Positions 38,999-47,615 of a stretch of 64,000 nucleotides of DNA are shown here, in pieces. The notes under the pieces are model-generated. The model had not been told where the DNA came from and searched no databases. It saw only the letters and a list, made by a program, of their open reading frames with translations. Every line of letters begins with the position of its first letter. Positions within the stretch are counted from its first letter, which is position 1. The stretch comes from Archangium sp. (GTDB lineage: Bacteria > Myxococcota > Myxococcia > Myxococcales > Myxococcaceae), in NCBI GenBank assembly GCA_030681645.1, contig JAUXRX010000049.1, positions 186,001 to 250,000 on the forward strand, given 5' to 3'. The position numbers and the translations under genes were made by a program.

Positions 38999-39298
38999 AT
39001 GAACATCACCGACGTCAAAGTCTTCCTGGTCGACGAGGACAAGCTTCGAGCCTACGTGACCATCACGCTCGATCAGTGCTTCGTGGTGCGCGATCTCAAG
39101 GTGATCCAGGGCACGGGCGGGCTGTTCGTGGCGATGCCGGCCAAGAAGCGCAAGGACGGCACCTACAAGGACATCGCCCACCCGCTCAACGCCGAGATGC
39201 GCGAGAAGCTCGAGCGCACGGTGCTGGCGGAATACGAGAAGGCGGCGCGCGACACGATGCCGCGCAGGCCTCGCGATGCGCACGCCGATCTGGAGTGA
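38999..39298 (+). CDS. spoVG: SpoVG-family RNA-binding regulator
   Basis: A 99-residue protein: MNITDVKVFLVDEDKLRAYV, 'LDQCFVVRDLKVIQGTGGLF', 'AMPAKKRKDGTYKDIAHPLN' and a basic C-terminal helix. SpoVG proteins bind nucleic acids and affect development and cell-surface traits in several phyla. The ATG at 38999 is preceded by GGGGGG. It is followed by prs after 36 bases, the same partner as in Bacillus. Confidence 0.95.
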   Translation: MNITDVKVFLVDEDKLRAYVTITLDQCFVVRDLKVIQGTGGLFVAMPAKKRKDGTYKDIAHPLNAEMREKLERTVLAEYEKAARDTMPRRPRDAHADLE

Positions 39299-39299
39299 G

Positions 39300-39328
39300 T
39301 TGAACGGCTGAAAGCGGTGGTGTACTCC
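39300..39328 (+). promoter_or_regulatory. Possible internal promoter before prs
   Basis: TTGAAC (39300-39305), 17-base spacer, TACTCC (39323-39328). A start here would be at or next to the prs ATG, i.e. an almost leaderless message. Weak evidence. Confidence 0.25.
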
Positions 39329-39334
39329 GCGCGC

Positions 39335-40288
39335 ATGCCCCGCAGCCACGACTTCAAGGTCTTCACCGGGAACTCCAACCGCGGGTTGACGGAGCGCATC
39401 TGTGAATACCTGAAGCGGCCGGTGTCGAAGGCCGAGGTCGGGCGGTTCTCCGACGGCGAGATCCAGGTGGAGATCGGCGAGAACGTGCGTGGCTTCGACT
39501 GCTTCGTGGTGCAGTCGACCTGCCCGCCGGTGAACGATCACCTGATGGAGCTGCTGATCATGGGCGACGCGCTCAAGCGGGCGAGCGCGGCGTCGATCAC
39601 GGCGGTCATTCCCTATTACGGCTACGCGCGGCAGGACCGGAAGATCGCGGCCCGCACGCCGATCACCGCGAAGCTGATCGCCGACGTGCTCGAGACGGCG
39701 GGCGTCACCCGCGTGGTGTCGATGGACATGCACGCAGGGCAGATTCAGGGGTTCTTCAGCATCCCCACCGATCACCTCTACGCGTCGCCGGTGTTCCTCG
39801 ACGATCTGCGCAAGACCTTCCCCGTGACCGACGACCTGGTGATCGTCTCGCCCGATGCCGGCGGCGTCGAGCGCGCCCGCGCGTACTCGAAGCGGCTCAA
39901 CTGCCCGCTGGCGATCATCGACAAGCGCCGCCCGCGCGCGAACGCGTCTGAGGTGATGAACCTGATCGGCGACGTGGCCGGGAAGGACGCGGTGATCATC
40001 GACGACATCATCGACACCGCGGGCACGCTCACCCAGGGCGCGGCGGCGCTGAAGGCCAAGGGCGCGCGGCGGGTGTACTCGTACATCGTGCACCCCATCC
40101 TCTCGGGGCCGGCGATCACCCGCATCAACGAGTCGGTGCTCGAGGAGCTGGTGGTGTCCGACACGGTGCCGCTGTCCCGCAGCGCGCAGGCGTGCTCGAA
40201 GATCCGCGTGGTGGGCACCGAGCGGTTGTTCGGTGAGGCGCTGGCGCGCATCTACCGGGCCGAGTCGCTCTCCAGCCTCTTCGTCTGA
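39335..40288 (+). CDS. prs: Ribose-phosphate pyrophosphokinase
   Basis: A 317-residue enzyme that makes PRPP from ribose-5-phosphate and ATP. Seen: 'FTGNSNRGLTERICEYLK', 'VGRFSDGEIQVEIGENVRG', flexible-loop residues 'YYGYARQDRKIAARTPITAK', 'MDMHAGQIQGFF', 'VIVSPDAGGVERARAYSKRL', and the PRPP loop 'DAVIIDDIIDTAGTLTQGAA'. Start ATG 39335 (MPRSHDFK). Full length. Confidence 0.98.
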   Translation: MPRSHDFKVFTGNSNRGLTERICEYLKRPVSKAEVGRFSDGEIQVEIGENVRGFDCFVVQSTCPPVNDHLMELLIMGDALKRASAASITAVIPYYGYARQDRKIAARTPITAKLIADVLETAGVTRVVSMDMHAGQIQGFFSIPTDHLYASPVFLDDLRKTFPVTDDLVIVSPDAGGVERARAYSKRLNCPLAIIDKRRPRANASEVMNLIGDVAGKDAVIIDDIIDTAGTLTQGAAALKAKGARRVYSYIVHPILSGPAITRINESVLEELVVSDTVPLSRSAQACSKIRVVGTERLFGEALARIYRAESLSSLFV

Positions 40289-41203
40289 TCAGGGCCACTG
40301 CCCTTCGAAGGTGGTCGCCGCCAGATCGTAGCAGTCACCGCCCCCGATGGCCGCGTTCGCCACGTAGTCCCACTCGACCAGGCGTGCCGGCCCGACGCTG
40401 CCGCGAACGAACCCGGTCGTCGGGTTCGTGTCTGCGCGGGTGAAGGTGAAGCTGCCGGAGATGGCCTCGAAGTAGCGAGTGCCCGCCGTGCCACAAGTCA
40501 GGACGCCACCGGGACACACGATGAACCGCGCGCAGCCGACACAGTTTGCGGCGTCCATCGTGAAGGTGCCCGAGAAGGGGAAGGTCGGAGTGGGCACGGA
40601 GCTGCGTCGCACCAGCGCGAAGCTGACGCCGACGGCCATGGTCCCAGCCGTGTTCACGAACCGCACCTCAGACGTGGCGGGGGCGACCGTGCTCCCCGAC
40701 GCGGCGTAGACGGGCCAGGAGCCGGAGGGGAGCGCCGATGAGACGGAAGCTGCCGGCATGCAGCTTCCGCCACCGCCAGAGCCACCGCCGGTCGCCGAAC
40801 CGCCACCCGTCGCCGAACCACCACCCGTCGCCGAACCGCCACCCGTCGCCGCACCACCACCCGTCGCCGAACCGCCACCGGTCGCCGAACCGCCACCGGT
40901 CGCCGAGCCTCCTCCGGTCGCCGAACCGCCGCCGGTCGCCAAGCCTCCACCGGAGCCGCCTCCCGTTCCTCCTGACCCACCTGTCGCCGACGAACAGAAG
41001 GAGAGCACGCAGGAGCGGTTCTGCGAGAAGCAGTTCACGCACGCCACGCCGCCCGAACCGCAGGCATCGTTGGCCGAACCTCCGACGCACGCGCCTGAAG
41101 CCGAGCAGCAGCCCGTGCAGTTAGAGGCACTGCAGGTGCCAGAGGACTGCGTGCCGCATGCAGCGGCGACGAGGGAGAGCAGGAGCAAGGTGACGAGACG
41201 CAT
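40289..41203 (-). CDS. Lipoprotein with Cys-rich module and 18-base tandem-repeat linker
   Basis: A 304-residue predicted lipoprotein: MRLVTLLLLSLVAAAC with Cys16. Then a Cys-rich module ('CSASNCTGCCSASGAC', 'CGSGGVACVNC'), a linker with nine copies of the six-residue unit (S/A)ATGGG, and a C-terminal domain of about 150 residues with a Cys pair ('CVGCARFIVCPGGVLTC') and 'GTRYFEAISGSFTFTRAD'. The layout matches the lipoprotein at 31952 but the C-terminal domains differ. Probably a surface domain on a variable-length stalk. Convergent with prs and one base from its stop. Confidence 0.75.
   Translation of the reverse strand: MRLVTLLLLSLVAAACGTQSSGTCSASNCTGCCSASGACVGGSANDACGSGGVACVNCFSQNRSCVLSFCSSATGGSGGTGGGSGGGLATGGGSATGGGSATGGGSATGGGSATGGGAATGGGSATGGGSATGGGSATGGGSGGGGSCMPAASVSSALPSGSWPVYAASGSTVAPATSEVRFVNTAGTMAVGVSFALVRRSSVPTPTFPFSGTFTMDAANCVGCARFIVCPGGVLTCGTAGTRYFEAISGSFTFTRADTNPTTGFVRGSVGPARLVEWDYVANAAIGGGDCYDLAATTFEGQWP
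40787..40950 (-). repeat. Tandem 18-base repeat array inside the lipoprotein gene
   Basis: GTCGCC recurs nine times at exact 18-base spacing (first at 40791, last at 40935). Units differ mainly at third positions. The array encodes the Ala-Thr-Gly-Gly-Gly-Ser linker and could change length by slippage without breaking the frame. Confidence 0.9.
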
Positions 41204-41307
41204 CGCACGCGCATAACAAGGGGGCGCCCGGCCTCAAAGCGCCGCCTAAAGCACCACCCGGTGGGTTGGAACTGCTGATCAAAAGACGGACACGGTAGTG
41301 TCGGACC

Positions 41308-42807
41308 ATGCGGCTCGTTCTCTGCCTTGGTGTGTTGCTGGTGGGCTGCGGCCCGAAGGCTTTCCCCGAGAAGTTCTACTTCGGCGCGTCGACCGCGGGC
41401 TTCCAGGTCGACCCGGGCTGCCCGTCGGGCAACTGCACCGACACGAAGTCTGACTGGTACCAGTGGGTCACCAGCGAGGCCGAGCTGCAGGACCTGAAGG
41501 ATCTGATCACCTTCGAGCCGCTCGAGAACGCGCCGGGCTTCTGGGAGCTCTACCCGCAGGACTTCGATCGCGCGAAGAACGACATGGGGCTCAACTCGAT
41601 CCGCCTCTCCATCGAGTGGAGCCGCATCTTTCCCACCGCCACCGACGGCCTCGAGGGCGACGCGCTCGCGGCGGTGGCTGACCAGGCCAACATCGCGACG
41701 TACCACGCGCAGTTCGCGGCGCTGAAGGCGCGGGGCATGACGCCGCTGGTGACGATTCACCACTACACCCTGCCCCTCTGGATTCACGACGGCGTCGCCT
41801 GTCACAAGGACCTCGCCACCTGCACCAACCGCGGCTGGCTCGATCGCGCGCGCATCGTTCGGGAGATCGCGAAGTACTCGGGCTTCGTGGCGAAGGAGTT
41901 CGGCGGCGAGATCGACCTCTGGGCCACGCAGAACGAGCCGTTCGCGGTGGTGCTGCCGGGCTACCTGCTGCCCTCGAAGGACCGGGTGAACCCGCCCGGG
42001 CTCTCGTACAAGTTCGCCGAGGCCAAGGCGGTGATGAACGCGATGATCGAGGCGCACGCGCGCATGTACGACGCGGTGAAGGCCAACGATCTGGTGGACG
42101 CGGACAAGGACGGGAAGGCGTCGATGGTCGGCCTCGTGTACCCGATCGCGCCGACCAGGCCGAAGGACCCCGCGAACCGGCTCGACGTGAGCGGCGCCGA
42201 TCACCTCTTCTACCTGTACAACACGGCGTTCCTCGACGGCGTGGTGAAGGGCATCGTCGACGCGGACCTCAACGGCAAGCCCGACACCACCGAGCCTGAT
42301 CCGCAGCTCGCCGGGCGCATGGATTACCTGGGCCTCAACTACTACACGCGCATCACGGTGAGGGGCACGGAGACCGCGAGCTTTTCGCTGCTCTCGTCGA
42401 TCTCGAACTTCGATCCGCTCACGCTCGAACTCTGGGAGGACTATCCGAAGGGCATCTACGACATTCAGATCTTCGTGAAGGATCGCTACGCGATCCCCAT
42501 CATCATCACCGAGACCGGCACCGACGCGACTCCCGGTGACGAGCGCATCGAGAGCTGGCTGGTGCGGCACCTCGAGTGGACGAAGCGGGCCATCAAGGAC
42601 GGCGCCGATACGCGCGGGTTCTTCTATTGGTCGCTCACCGACAACTACGAGTGGAACCACGGCATGGGCATGAAGTTCGGCCTCTACGCGGTGGCGAATG
42701 ATGCGGCGAAGACGCGGACTGCTCGGTCGGCGGTCGCGACCTACGCCGAGATCATCAAGAAGCAGGACATCAGCTCGGAGCTGCTCGAGAAGTTCCCTCC
42801 GGAGTGA
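41308..42807 (+). CDS. Glycoside hydrolase family 1 lipoprotein (beta-glucosidase-like)
   Basis: A 499-residue GH1 enzyme. N-terminal lipoprotein signal MRLVLCLGVLLVGCG. The catalytic pair is present: acid/base E211 in ATQNEPF and nucleophile E402 in IITETGTD (the usual ENG is ETG). Other GH1 landmarks: 'KFYFGASTAGFQVDPGC', 'SIRLSIEWSRIFP', 'LVTIHHYTLPLWIHD', 'MDYLGLNYYTRI' and 'FFYWSLTDNYEWNHGMGMKF'. An insertion with Cys residues near the N-terminus is unlike cytoplasmic GH1 enzymes. Likely cell-envelope located; substrate unknown. Confidence 0.92.
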   Translation: MRLVLCLGVLLVGCGPKAFPEKFYFGASTAGFQVDPGCPSGNCTDTKSDWYQWVTSEAELQDLKDLITFEPLENAPGFWELYPQDFDRAKNDMGLNSIRLSIEWSRIFPTATDGLEGDALAAVADQANIATYHAQFAALKARGMTPLVTIHHYTLPLWIHDGVACHKDLATCTNRGWLDRARIVREIAKYSGFVAKEFGGEIDLWATQNEPFAVVLPGYLLPSKDRVNPPGLSYKFAEAKAVMNAMIEAHARMYDAVKANDLVDADKDGKASMVGLVYPIAPTRPKDPANRLDVSGADHLFYLYNTAFLDGVVKGIVDADLNGKPDTTEPDPQLAGRMDYLGLNYYTRITVRGTETASFSLLSSISNFDPLTLELWEDYPKGIYDIQIFVKDRYAIPIIITETGTDATPGDERIESWLVRHLEWTKRAIKDGADTRGFFYWSLTDNYEWNHGMGMKFGLYAVANDAAKTRTARSAVATYAEIIKKQDISSELLEKFPPE

Positions 42808-42856
42808 GTTCGCCCTCTCCCCGACCCTCTCTTTCCCTCTCGGGGAGAGGGAGACA
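42808..42856. repeat. Dispersed GC-rich palindrome, family A variant
   Basis: Reads CGCCCTCTCCCCGACCCTCT then CTTTCCCTCTCGGGGAGAGG. Inverted arms CTCTCCCCGA / TCGGGGAGAG. It fills the 55-base gap between two convergent genes. Confidence 0.7.
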
Positions 42857-42862
42857 GTTGGA

Positions 42863-44371
42863 TCAGGTTGTCGGTTCTACCGGCAGCTTCTCGGGATTCG
42901 CCGGCATCGGTGCCTGGACCGGCGGCGGTGAGGTGTCGTCGAGCGTCTTCGTGCGCTCGACCTCTCCGATGTGAATGCGGAACCCGAAGATGAGGCCCCA
43001 CGCGTCAGAGGTGTAGATGCCGTTGCCCACCGGCGCCGAGGTGAAGTCGGCGTTCAGCTGCCCCCGCATCGCGGTGCTGTCGGTGACGATGGTCGTGTCC
43101 GTGGGCGTGAACATCGCCCCGGCGATCACCTCGAACGGGCTGATGTGCAGGGTCGCGCCCCCCGTGAAGATGAAGCGTGCCGGGTGCGAGAAGTCGGGGG
43201 CCCAGCTCGACTTCGGCACGGCGCTGCTCTCGTAGGCCGTGCCGAAGCAGACCGAGACCCGCTGGTGGATGCGGAAGTAGGTGCCCAGCCGAACGCTCAA
43301 GGTCGGCACCCACTTCCGGTTCTGACCGAACGCAGGCAGGGGCCGCTCTTCCCCGCCGGTGCCGCTGCTCGTGGTCACGTTCTCGGGAGTCACCATGAGC
43401 TGATCGATCGAGTTCCACGCCTGGAACACCAGGTCGATGTTGAAGGCGAGGCGGTCCTTCCACCCGCCCTCCAGCGGCATCATGCGCGTGCCGAAGCTGA
43501 CCTCGAGCGGCAGCGTCATCGAGAGCGTGGCGCGATCGCCCGTGACGGTGAGGCCCGGCGTGGCCGGCACCACGGTGAGCTTCCCTCGCGCCTTGATGGG
43601 CACCGGGGGCCGCAGCGAGCCGCCGATGGAGAGCCAGTTCGTCGGCCGCCACAACACGCCCAGGATCCCGGTGAAGCCCACCTGCCCCGCGAGATCGACG
43701 GACACCGTGGCGTCGCGCGACGGGTCTTCCTGCAGCTGCCCCTGCTCGTCACCGGCGTAGAGCGTCTGGCTCAGCTGGAACCGCGAGACCACGAGCTGCG
43801 CCGAGAGGCCCACCTTGAAGCGAGGGTGCAGATCCCACGCGGCCGAGAGCGTCGGGAACGCGATGAAGAAGTCGCTGCGGTCGAGCGCGTAGCGCTGCGG
43901 GGAGAACGTGTTGGGCCGCTCGACGTCGTTGCCCAGGTCGTCCTTCGTGTAGTTCGGCGCGGGGTATTCGTACCGGCCCTGCCCCGGTGGCGCGTACAGG
44001 CCCGCGGCGATCGTGAACGTCCGCCCCAGGACAGGGAAGCCGTAGCCCACCGCGAAGAAGGGCAGCAGGAAGGGCTCGTCTGCGCTGCGCACCGTGTTGC
44101 TGTCGTTCGCCGGGTTGGCCCAGTCGAAGCCGGGGTCCTGCCGCGAGAACCGCACGTCGTGCCGCAGCACCTGGAGATCCGCGAGGAAGTTGAACCCGGC
44201 CTGGTGCGCGAGGCCCGCGGGGTTGTGCTGGATCGCGGTGAGATCGTCGGCCTGGGCTGCGAACGCGCCGGCCTGGATCATCGCCTTCGCGCCGTTGTCG
44301 CCGAGGTACAGACCAGAGGCGTGGGCGGCTCCGGCCAGGCACAGCGCGCACAGCGTGAATGGACGGAGCAC
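42863..44371 (-). CDS. FadL/OmpP1-family outer-membrane transport protein
   Basis: A 502-residue barrel. Signal peptide MLRPFTLCALCLAGAAHA, then the family N-terminal plug: 'GAFAAQADDLTAIQHNPAGL', with the NPAGL motif typical of FadL/TodX hydrophobic-compound channels. Many amphipathic strands follow ('VGFTGILGVLWRPTNWLSIG', 'ARGKLTVVPATPGLTVTG', 'LEVSFGTRMMPLEGGWKDRL'). The last 30 residues form a Pro-rich tail. Likely moves hydrophobic molecules across the outer membrane; substrate unknown. Same strand as trmD, after a family A repeat. Confidence 0.85.
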   Translation of the reverse strand: MLRPFTLCALCLAGAAHASGLYLGDNGAKAMIQAGAFAAQADDLTAIQHNPAGLAHQAGFNFLADLQVLRHDVRFSRQDPGFDWANPANDSNTVRSADEPFLLPFFAVGYGFPVLGRTFTIAAGLYAPPGQGRYEYPAPNYTKDDLGNDVERPNTFSPQRYALDRSDFFIAFPTLSAAWDLHPRFKVGLSAQLVVSRFQLSQTLYAGDEQGQLQEDPSRDATVSVDLAGQVGFTGILGVLWRPTNWLSIGGSLRPPVPIKARGKLTVVPATPGLTVTGDRATLSMTLPLEVSFGTRMMPLEGGWKDRLAFNIDLVFQAWNSIDQLMVTPENVTTSSGTGGEERPLPAFGQNRKWVPTLSVRLGTYFRIHQRVSVCFGTAYESSAVPKSSWAPDFSHPARFIFTGGATLHISPFEVIAGAMFTPTDTTIVTDSTAMRGQLNADFTSAPVGNGIYTSDAWGLIFGFRIHIGEVERTKTLDDTSPPPVQAPMPANPEKLPVEPTT

Positions 44372-44426
44372 GTCTTCTCAGTAACCCCTCTGGGGAACCA
44401 GTCCAGCTCAGAGGTCGTTCGCCTGC

Positions 44427-44477
44427 GCCCCTCACCCGGCCTGCGGCCGACCTCTCCCCGCTTCGCAGGGAGAGGTT
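44427..44477. repeat. Dispersed GC-rich palindrome, family A (second subtype)
   Basis: GCCCCTCACCCGGCCTGCGG then CCGACCTCTCCCCGCTTCGC and AGGGAGAGG. It touches the trmD stop codon. Near-identical to the 19135 copy. Confidence 0.75.
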
Positions 44478-45212
44478 TCAGAGGTCGTCTTCTTTCTTCG
44501 CCAGCAGCTTGAGGTCGGCCTTCGACAGCTCGAGCTTCGCGAAGAGATCTGGCCTGCGGGCCTTCGTGAGCTGCAGCGAGTGCCACCGGCGCCACTTCTC
44601 GATGCGCGCGTGATCGCCGCCCTGCAGCACCTCGGGCACCCGCAGCCCGCGCCATTCGGGCGGGCGCGTGTAGTGCGGGTGCTCGAGCAGGCCTGACTCG
44701 AAGCTCTCGGTGACCGCAGAATCTGCGTTGCCCAGCACTCCGGGAACGAGCCTCGCCACCGCGTCGACCACGATCAGCGCGCCCAGCTCGCCGCCGGTCA
44801 GCACGAAGTCCCCCAACGACAGCTCTTCGTCGATCACGCTCAGCGCCCGCTCGTCGACGCCCTCGTAGCGACCACAGACGAGGATCACCGAGCCCTGCGC
44901 CGCGATCGCCTTCGCCTTCTGCTGATCGAACGTCGGGCCCCGCGGGCTGAGCAGGATCACGCGCGCCGCGGGGAGCCGGCCCTTCGCCGCCTCGATCGCG
45001 CTCACCAGCGGCTCGACCTTCATCACCATGCCCGCGCCGCCGCCGTACGGAGAATCGTCGGTGACGCGGTGCTTGCCCGGCGCGAAGTCGCGGATGTCGG
45101 TGGTGGTGATCGACAGCAGGCCCTTCACCGCCGCCTTGCCCAGGATCGACTCAGACGCGTAGCCGGTGATCATCCCGGGGAAGAGCGTGAGGATCTCAGC
45201 GGCGAAGGCCAT
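44478..45212 (-). CDS. trmD: tRNA (guanine-37-N1)-methyltransferase
   Basis: A 244-residue knotted (SPOUT) methyltransferase that makes m1G37 and prevents frameshifting. Seen: 'EILTLFPGMITGYASESILG', 'DDSPYGGGAGMVMKVEPL', the SAM-binding knot 'VILVCGRYEGVDERALSVID' and 'GDFVLTGGELGALIVVDAVA', and 'LLEHPHYTRPPEWRGLRVPE'. Start ATG 45212. The gene is separated from rimM by 56 bases that include a family B repeat. Confidence 0.97.
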   Translation of the reverse strand: MAFAAEILTLFPGMITGYASESILGKAAVKGLLSITTTDIRDFAPGKHRVTDDSPYGGGAGMVMKVEPLVSAIEAAKGRLPAARVILLSPRGPTFDQQKAKAIAAQGSVILVCGRYEGVDERALSVIDEELSLGDFVLTGGELGALIVVDAVARLVPGVLGNADSAVTESFESGLLEHPHYTRPPEWRGLRVPEVLQGGDHARIEKWRRWHSLQLTKARRPDLFAKLELSKADLKLLAKKEDDL

Positions 45213-45225
45213 CGTTTCTCCTGTG

Positions 45226-45255
45226 CCCCCTCGACTCCGCTCGGGGTGAACGGTC
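45226..45255. repeat. Dispersed palindromic repeat, family B
   Basis: CCCCCTCGACTCCGCTCGGG GTGAACGGTC, in the opposite orientation to the 31849 copy. It separates rimM from trmD. Confidence 0.75.
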
Positions 45256-45268
45256 CCTCTCCGCTGCG

Positions 45269-45778
45269 CTACTCGTCGTACGAGAGCGGGATCACCGTGA
45301 CCCGGCCTGCGTCGAGATCGACCTTCGGCACGAACTCCTCGGCGAACGGCACCAGCAGCTCTTCCTTGCCGTCGCGGATGCAGAGGTTCGGCACCGGGCC
45401 CGTGCTCCAGACCTCTTCGACCACGCCCAGGCGCTTGCCCTCGGGCGTCCAGGCCTCGAGGCCCACCAGGTCGCCGTGGAAGAACTCGCCCTCGGCCGGC
45501 GCCTCGAGATCTTCACGCCGCACGTGCACGGCGGCACCCACCAGCAGATCGGCGTCGACCTTCCGCACGATGCCCTTGAGCTTGAGCAGCAGGTCACTGC
45601 CGGGTGATTCACCAGCCGAGGTGACCTTGAACTCCCTCGTCTCACCGGCGCGCGTGACGAGCGTGAGGCGCTCGACCTCTTCCATCACCTGCGACGAGGG
45701 ATCGAACGTCTTGAGGATCACCTCACCAGCCAGGCCGTGCGCGCGGGAGATGTACCCGATGTGCAGGAGCGGCTTCAC
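45269..45778 (-). CDS. rimM: Ribosome maturation factor RimM
   Basis: A 169-residue 30S maturation factor. N-terminal 'LLHIGYISRAHGLAGEVILK' motif and C-terminal PRC-barrel ('GEFFHGDLVGLEAWTPEGKR', 'ELLVPFAEEFVPKVDLDAGR'). Its start overlaps the khpA stop by four bases. Confidence 0.96.
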   Translation of the reverse strand: MKPLLHIGYISRAHGLAGEVILKTFDPSSQVMEEVERLTLVTRAGETREFKVTSAGESPGSDLLLKLKGIVRKVDADLLVGAAVHVRREDLEAPAEGEFFHGDLVGLEAWTPEGKRLGVVEEVWSTGPVPNLCIRDGKEELLVPFAEEFVPKVDLDAGRVTVIPLSYDE

Positions 45779-46059
45779 GGAGGCGTGGCCGGAGCCATCA
45801 CCTGCGGAGCGGGCAACGCCGGCTTGCGATCGTCGAGGATCTCCAGCCGCGCCTTCTCGCCCTTCTTCTGGGCCGCGTGCTGGAGCACCGTACGAAGCGC
45901 GTTCACCGTGCGCCCATCACGGCCGATGACCTTGCCGACGTCACCGGGCGCGACCTTGAGTTCATACAAGACGGCGCCGTCCTGCGGCGTCACCTTGAGC
46001 TCGACGGCCTCGGGCTGATCCACCAGCGCACGGGCCAGGTACTCGACGAGCTGTTTCAA
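45775..46059 (-). CDS. khpA: KH-domain RNA-binding protein
   Basis: A 94-residue protein of the YlqC/KhpA group. 'MKQLVEYLARALVDQPEAVE' then the KH loop 'GKVIGRDGRTVNALRTVLQH' with the GxxG-type motif (IGRDG). The C-terminus adds a Pro/Ala tail. It is in the usual place between rpsP and rimM. Confidence 0.93.
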   Translation of the reverse strand: MKQLVEYLARALVDQPEAVELKVTPQDGAVLYELKVAPGDVGKVIGRDGRTVNALRTVLQHAAQKKGEKARLEILDDRKPALPAPQVMAPATPP

Positions 46060-46062
46060 AGA

Positions 46063-46317
46063 TTACGCCTTGGGCGCGTTCTTCTTCGTGGCCTTGTAGA
46101 GGCAGCTCACGGTGTCGGAAGGCTTCGCGCCGACCTTCGTCCAGTGCGCCCAGCGCTCCTCGTTCACCTGGAACTTCGCAGGCTCGAGGTTCGGATCGTA
46201 CGAGCCGATGTTCTCGATGAAGCGGCCGTCGCGGGGCATGCGCGAGTCAGCGGCAACGACGTGATAAAAGGGGCGCTTCGTGGCGCCAGCGCGGGCAAGA
46301 CGGAGGACGACGGCCAT
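46063..46317 (-). CDS. rpsP: 30S ribosomal protein S16
   Basis: An 84-residue protein: MAVVLRLARAGATKRPFYHV, 'ADSRMPRDGRFIENIGSYDP' and 'VNEERWAHWTKVGAKPSDTV'. First gene of the rpsP-khpA-rimM-trmD operon. Confidence 0.98.
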   Translation of the reverse strand: MAVVLRLARAGATKRPFYHVVAADSRMPRDGRFIENIGSYDPNLEPAKFQVNEERWAHWTKVGAKPSDTVSCLYKATKKNAPKA

Positions 46318-46351
46318 GGGTGCAACCTCTGCGAGAAGGGTGAGACGGGCT

Positions 46352-46381
46352 CCACTACTGGCAAAGTGCCCGTAATGTCAA
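46352..46381 (-). promoter_or_regulatory. Predicted sigma-70 promoter for rpsP operon
   Basis: Minus strand: perfect -35 TTGACA (46381-46376), 18-base spacer, -10 TAGTGG (46357-46352), 35 bases before the rpsP ATG. The -35 overlaps the rlmN stop codon. Confidence 0.55.
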
Positions 46382-47484
46382 GGATCGGCGTTCACGGCCC
46401 GCTTCTGCCCGAGCGGGACAAACGACCTGTCGTTTTCACTGTTTGCGAGCTGGCCGCAGGCGGCGGCGATGTCCCGCCCCCGGTTGGCGCGGATGAAGGT
46501 GGCCACCCCGGCTGAGTCGAGGGCGTGGCGGAAGCGCTCGGCCTTGTCGTTGACGGTGCTGTGAAAGCCCAGGCCCGGGTTCTCGTTGTACTGGATGAGG
46601 TTCACCTTGGCCGGCACGTCGCGCAGCAGCGCCGCCAGCCGCACCGCGTCTTCGGGCGTGTCGTTGACGCCTTCCATCAGCACGTACTCGAAGGTGATGC
46701 GGCGGCCCTGGCGCAGGGGGAACTTGCGGCAGGCTTCCATGAGGTCGGCGATCTTCCACTTCTTGTTCACCGGCATGATCCGGTCGCGCGTCTCGTCGTC
46801 GCTGGCGTTGAGCGAGATGGCGAGCTTCACGTCGGTCTCGGCGCCGAAGCGCTCGATCATCGGCACCAGGCCCACGGTGCTGACGGTGATGTGGCGCGAG
46901 CTGAAGTTGGGCCCGTCTTCGTGCTCGAGGATGCCCAGCGCGATCTTCAGGTTCTCGAAGTTGTGCAGCGGCTCGCCCATGCCCATGAAGACCAGGTTGG
47001 TGAGGGGCCTGAGCGTCTTCTCGATCTTCTCGTTGGCGCGTACTTCACGATTGGCCGCGTGCACCTGGCCGACGATCTCGGACGGCGTGAGGTTGCGCAT
47101 GAGGCCCAGCGTGGCCGTGGCGCAGAAGCGGCAACCCATCGCGCAGCCCACCTGGGTGGAGACACAGAGCGTCTTCCGCTCGGGCGACGGCATGTAGACC
47201 GACTCGATCAGCTTCCCGTCGGCGGTCTTGAACCGGTACTTGATGGTGCCGTCGATGGAGCGCTGCTCGAGGTCCTTCGTCACGGTGACGATCTGCGCGA
47301 CGTGCTTGAGCTTCGCGCGGAAGTCCTTCGAGAGGTCGGTCATCTCGTCGAACGTGACCGCCCCGCGCTGGTGCAGCCAGCGGAAGAGCTGCTTCGAACG
47401 AAAGGCCTTCTCACCCTGGGCGGCGACGAACTCGGTGAGGCCTTCGAAGGAGAGGCTGGCGATGTCCACCAGGTCGGACGACAT
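46378..47484 (-). CDS. rlmN: 23S rRNA/tRNA adenine-C2 methyltransferase
   Basis: A 368-residue radical SAM enzyme that methylates A2503 of 23S rRNA. The 4Fe-4S cysteines are C114-x3-C118-x2-C121 (QVGCAMGCRFCATATLG). 'LVFMGMGEPLHNFENLKIAL' and 'LAISLNASDDETRDRIMPVN' are RlmN signatures, and a C-terminal Cys (AACGQL) is at the place of the second catalytic Cys. Starts at ATG 47484. Confidence 0.96.
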   Translation of the reverse strand: MSSDLVDIASLSFEGLTEFVAAQGEKAFRSKQLFRWLHQRGAVTFDEMTDLSKDFRAKLKHVAQIVTVTKDLEQRSIDGTIKYRFKTADGKLIESVYMPSPERKTLCVSTQVGCAMGCRFCATATLGLMRNLTPSEIVGQVHAANREVRANEKIEKTLRPLTNLVFMGMGEPLHNFENLKIALGILEHEDGPNFSSRHITVSTVGLVPMIERFGAETDVKLAISLNASDDETRDRIMPVNKKWKIADLMEACRKFPLRQGRRITFEYVLMEGVNDTPEDAVRLAALLRDVPAKVNLIQYNENPGLGFHSTVNDKAERFRHALDSAGVATFIRANRGRDIAAACGQLANSENDRSFVPLGQKRAVNADP

Positions 47485-47615
47485 GCGCGGGCTGTATCAC
47501 AGCTCAGCCGAGGGCCGAGGCGACCACCGCCCGAAAGGCCATGACGGTCGAAAACACGACGGCCACCCCCGACGGTTGCCGGAGATGGCCGCGGTGCTGA
47601 CTGCGCTCGCGTCGC

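Noticed and set aside
40787..40950. Regularly spaced repeats that might be a CRISPR array
   Set aside because: Units are contiguous 18-base in-frame codon repeats without spacers and encode the Gly-rich linker.
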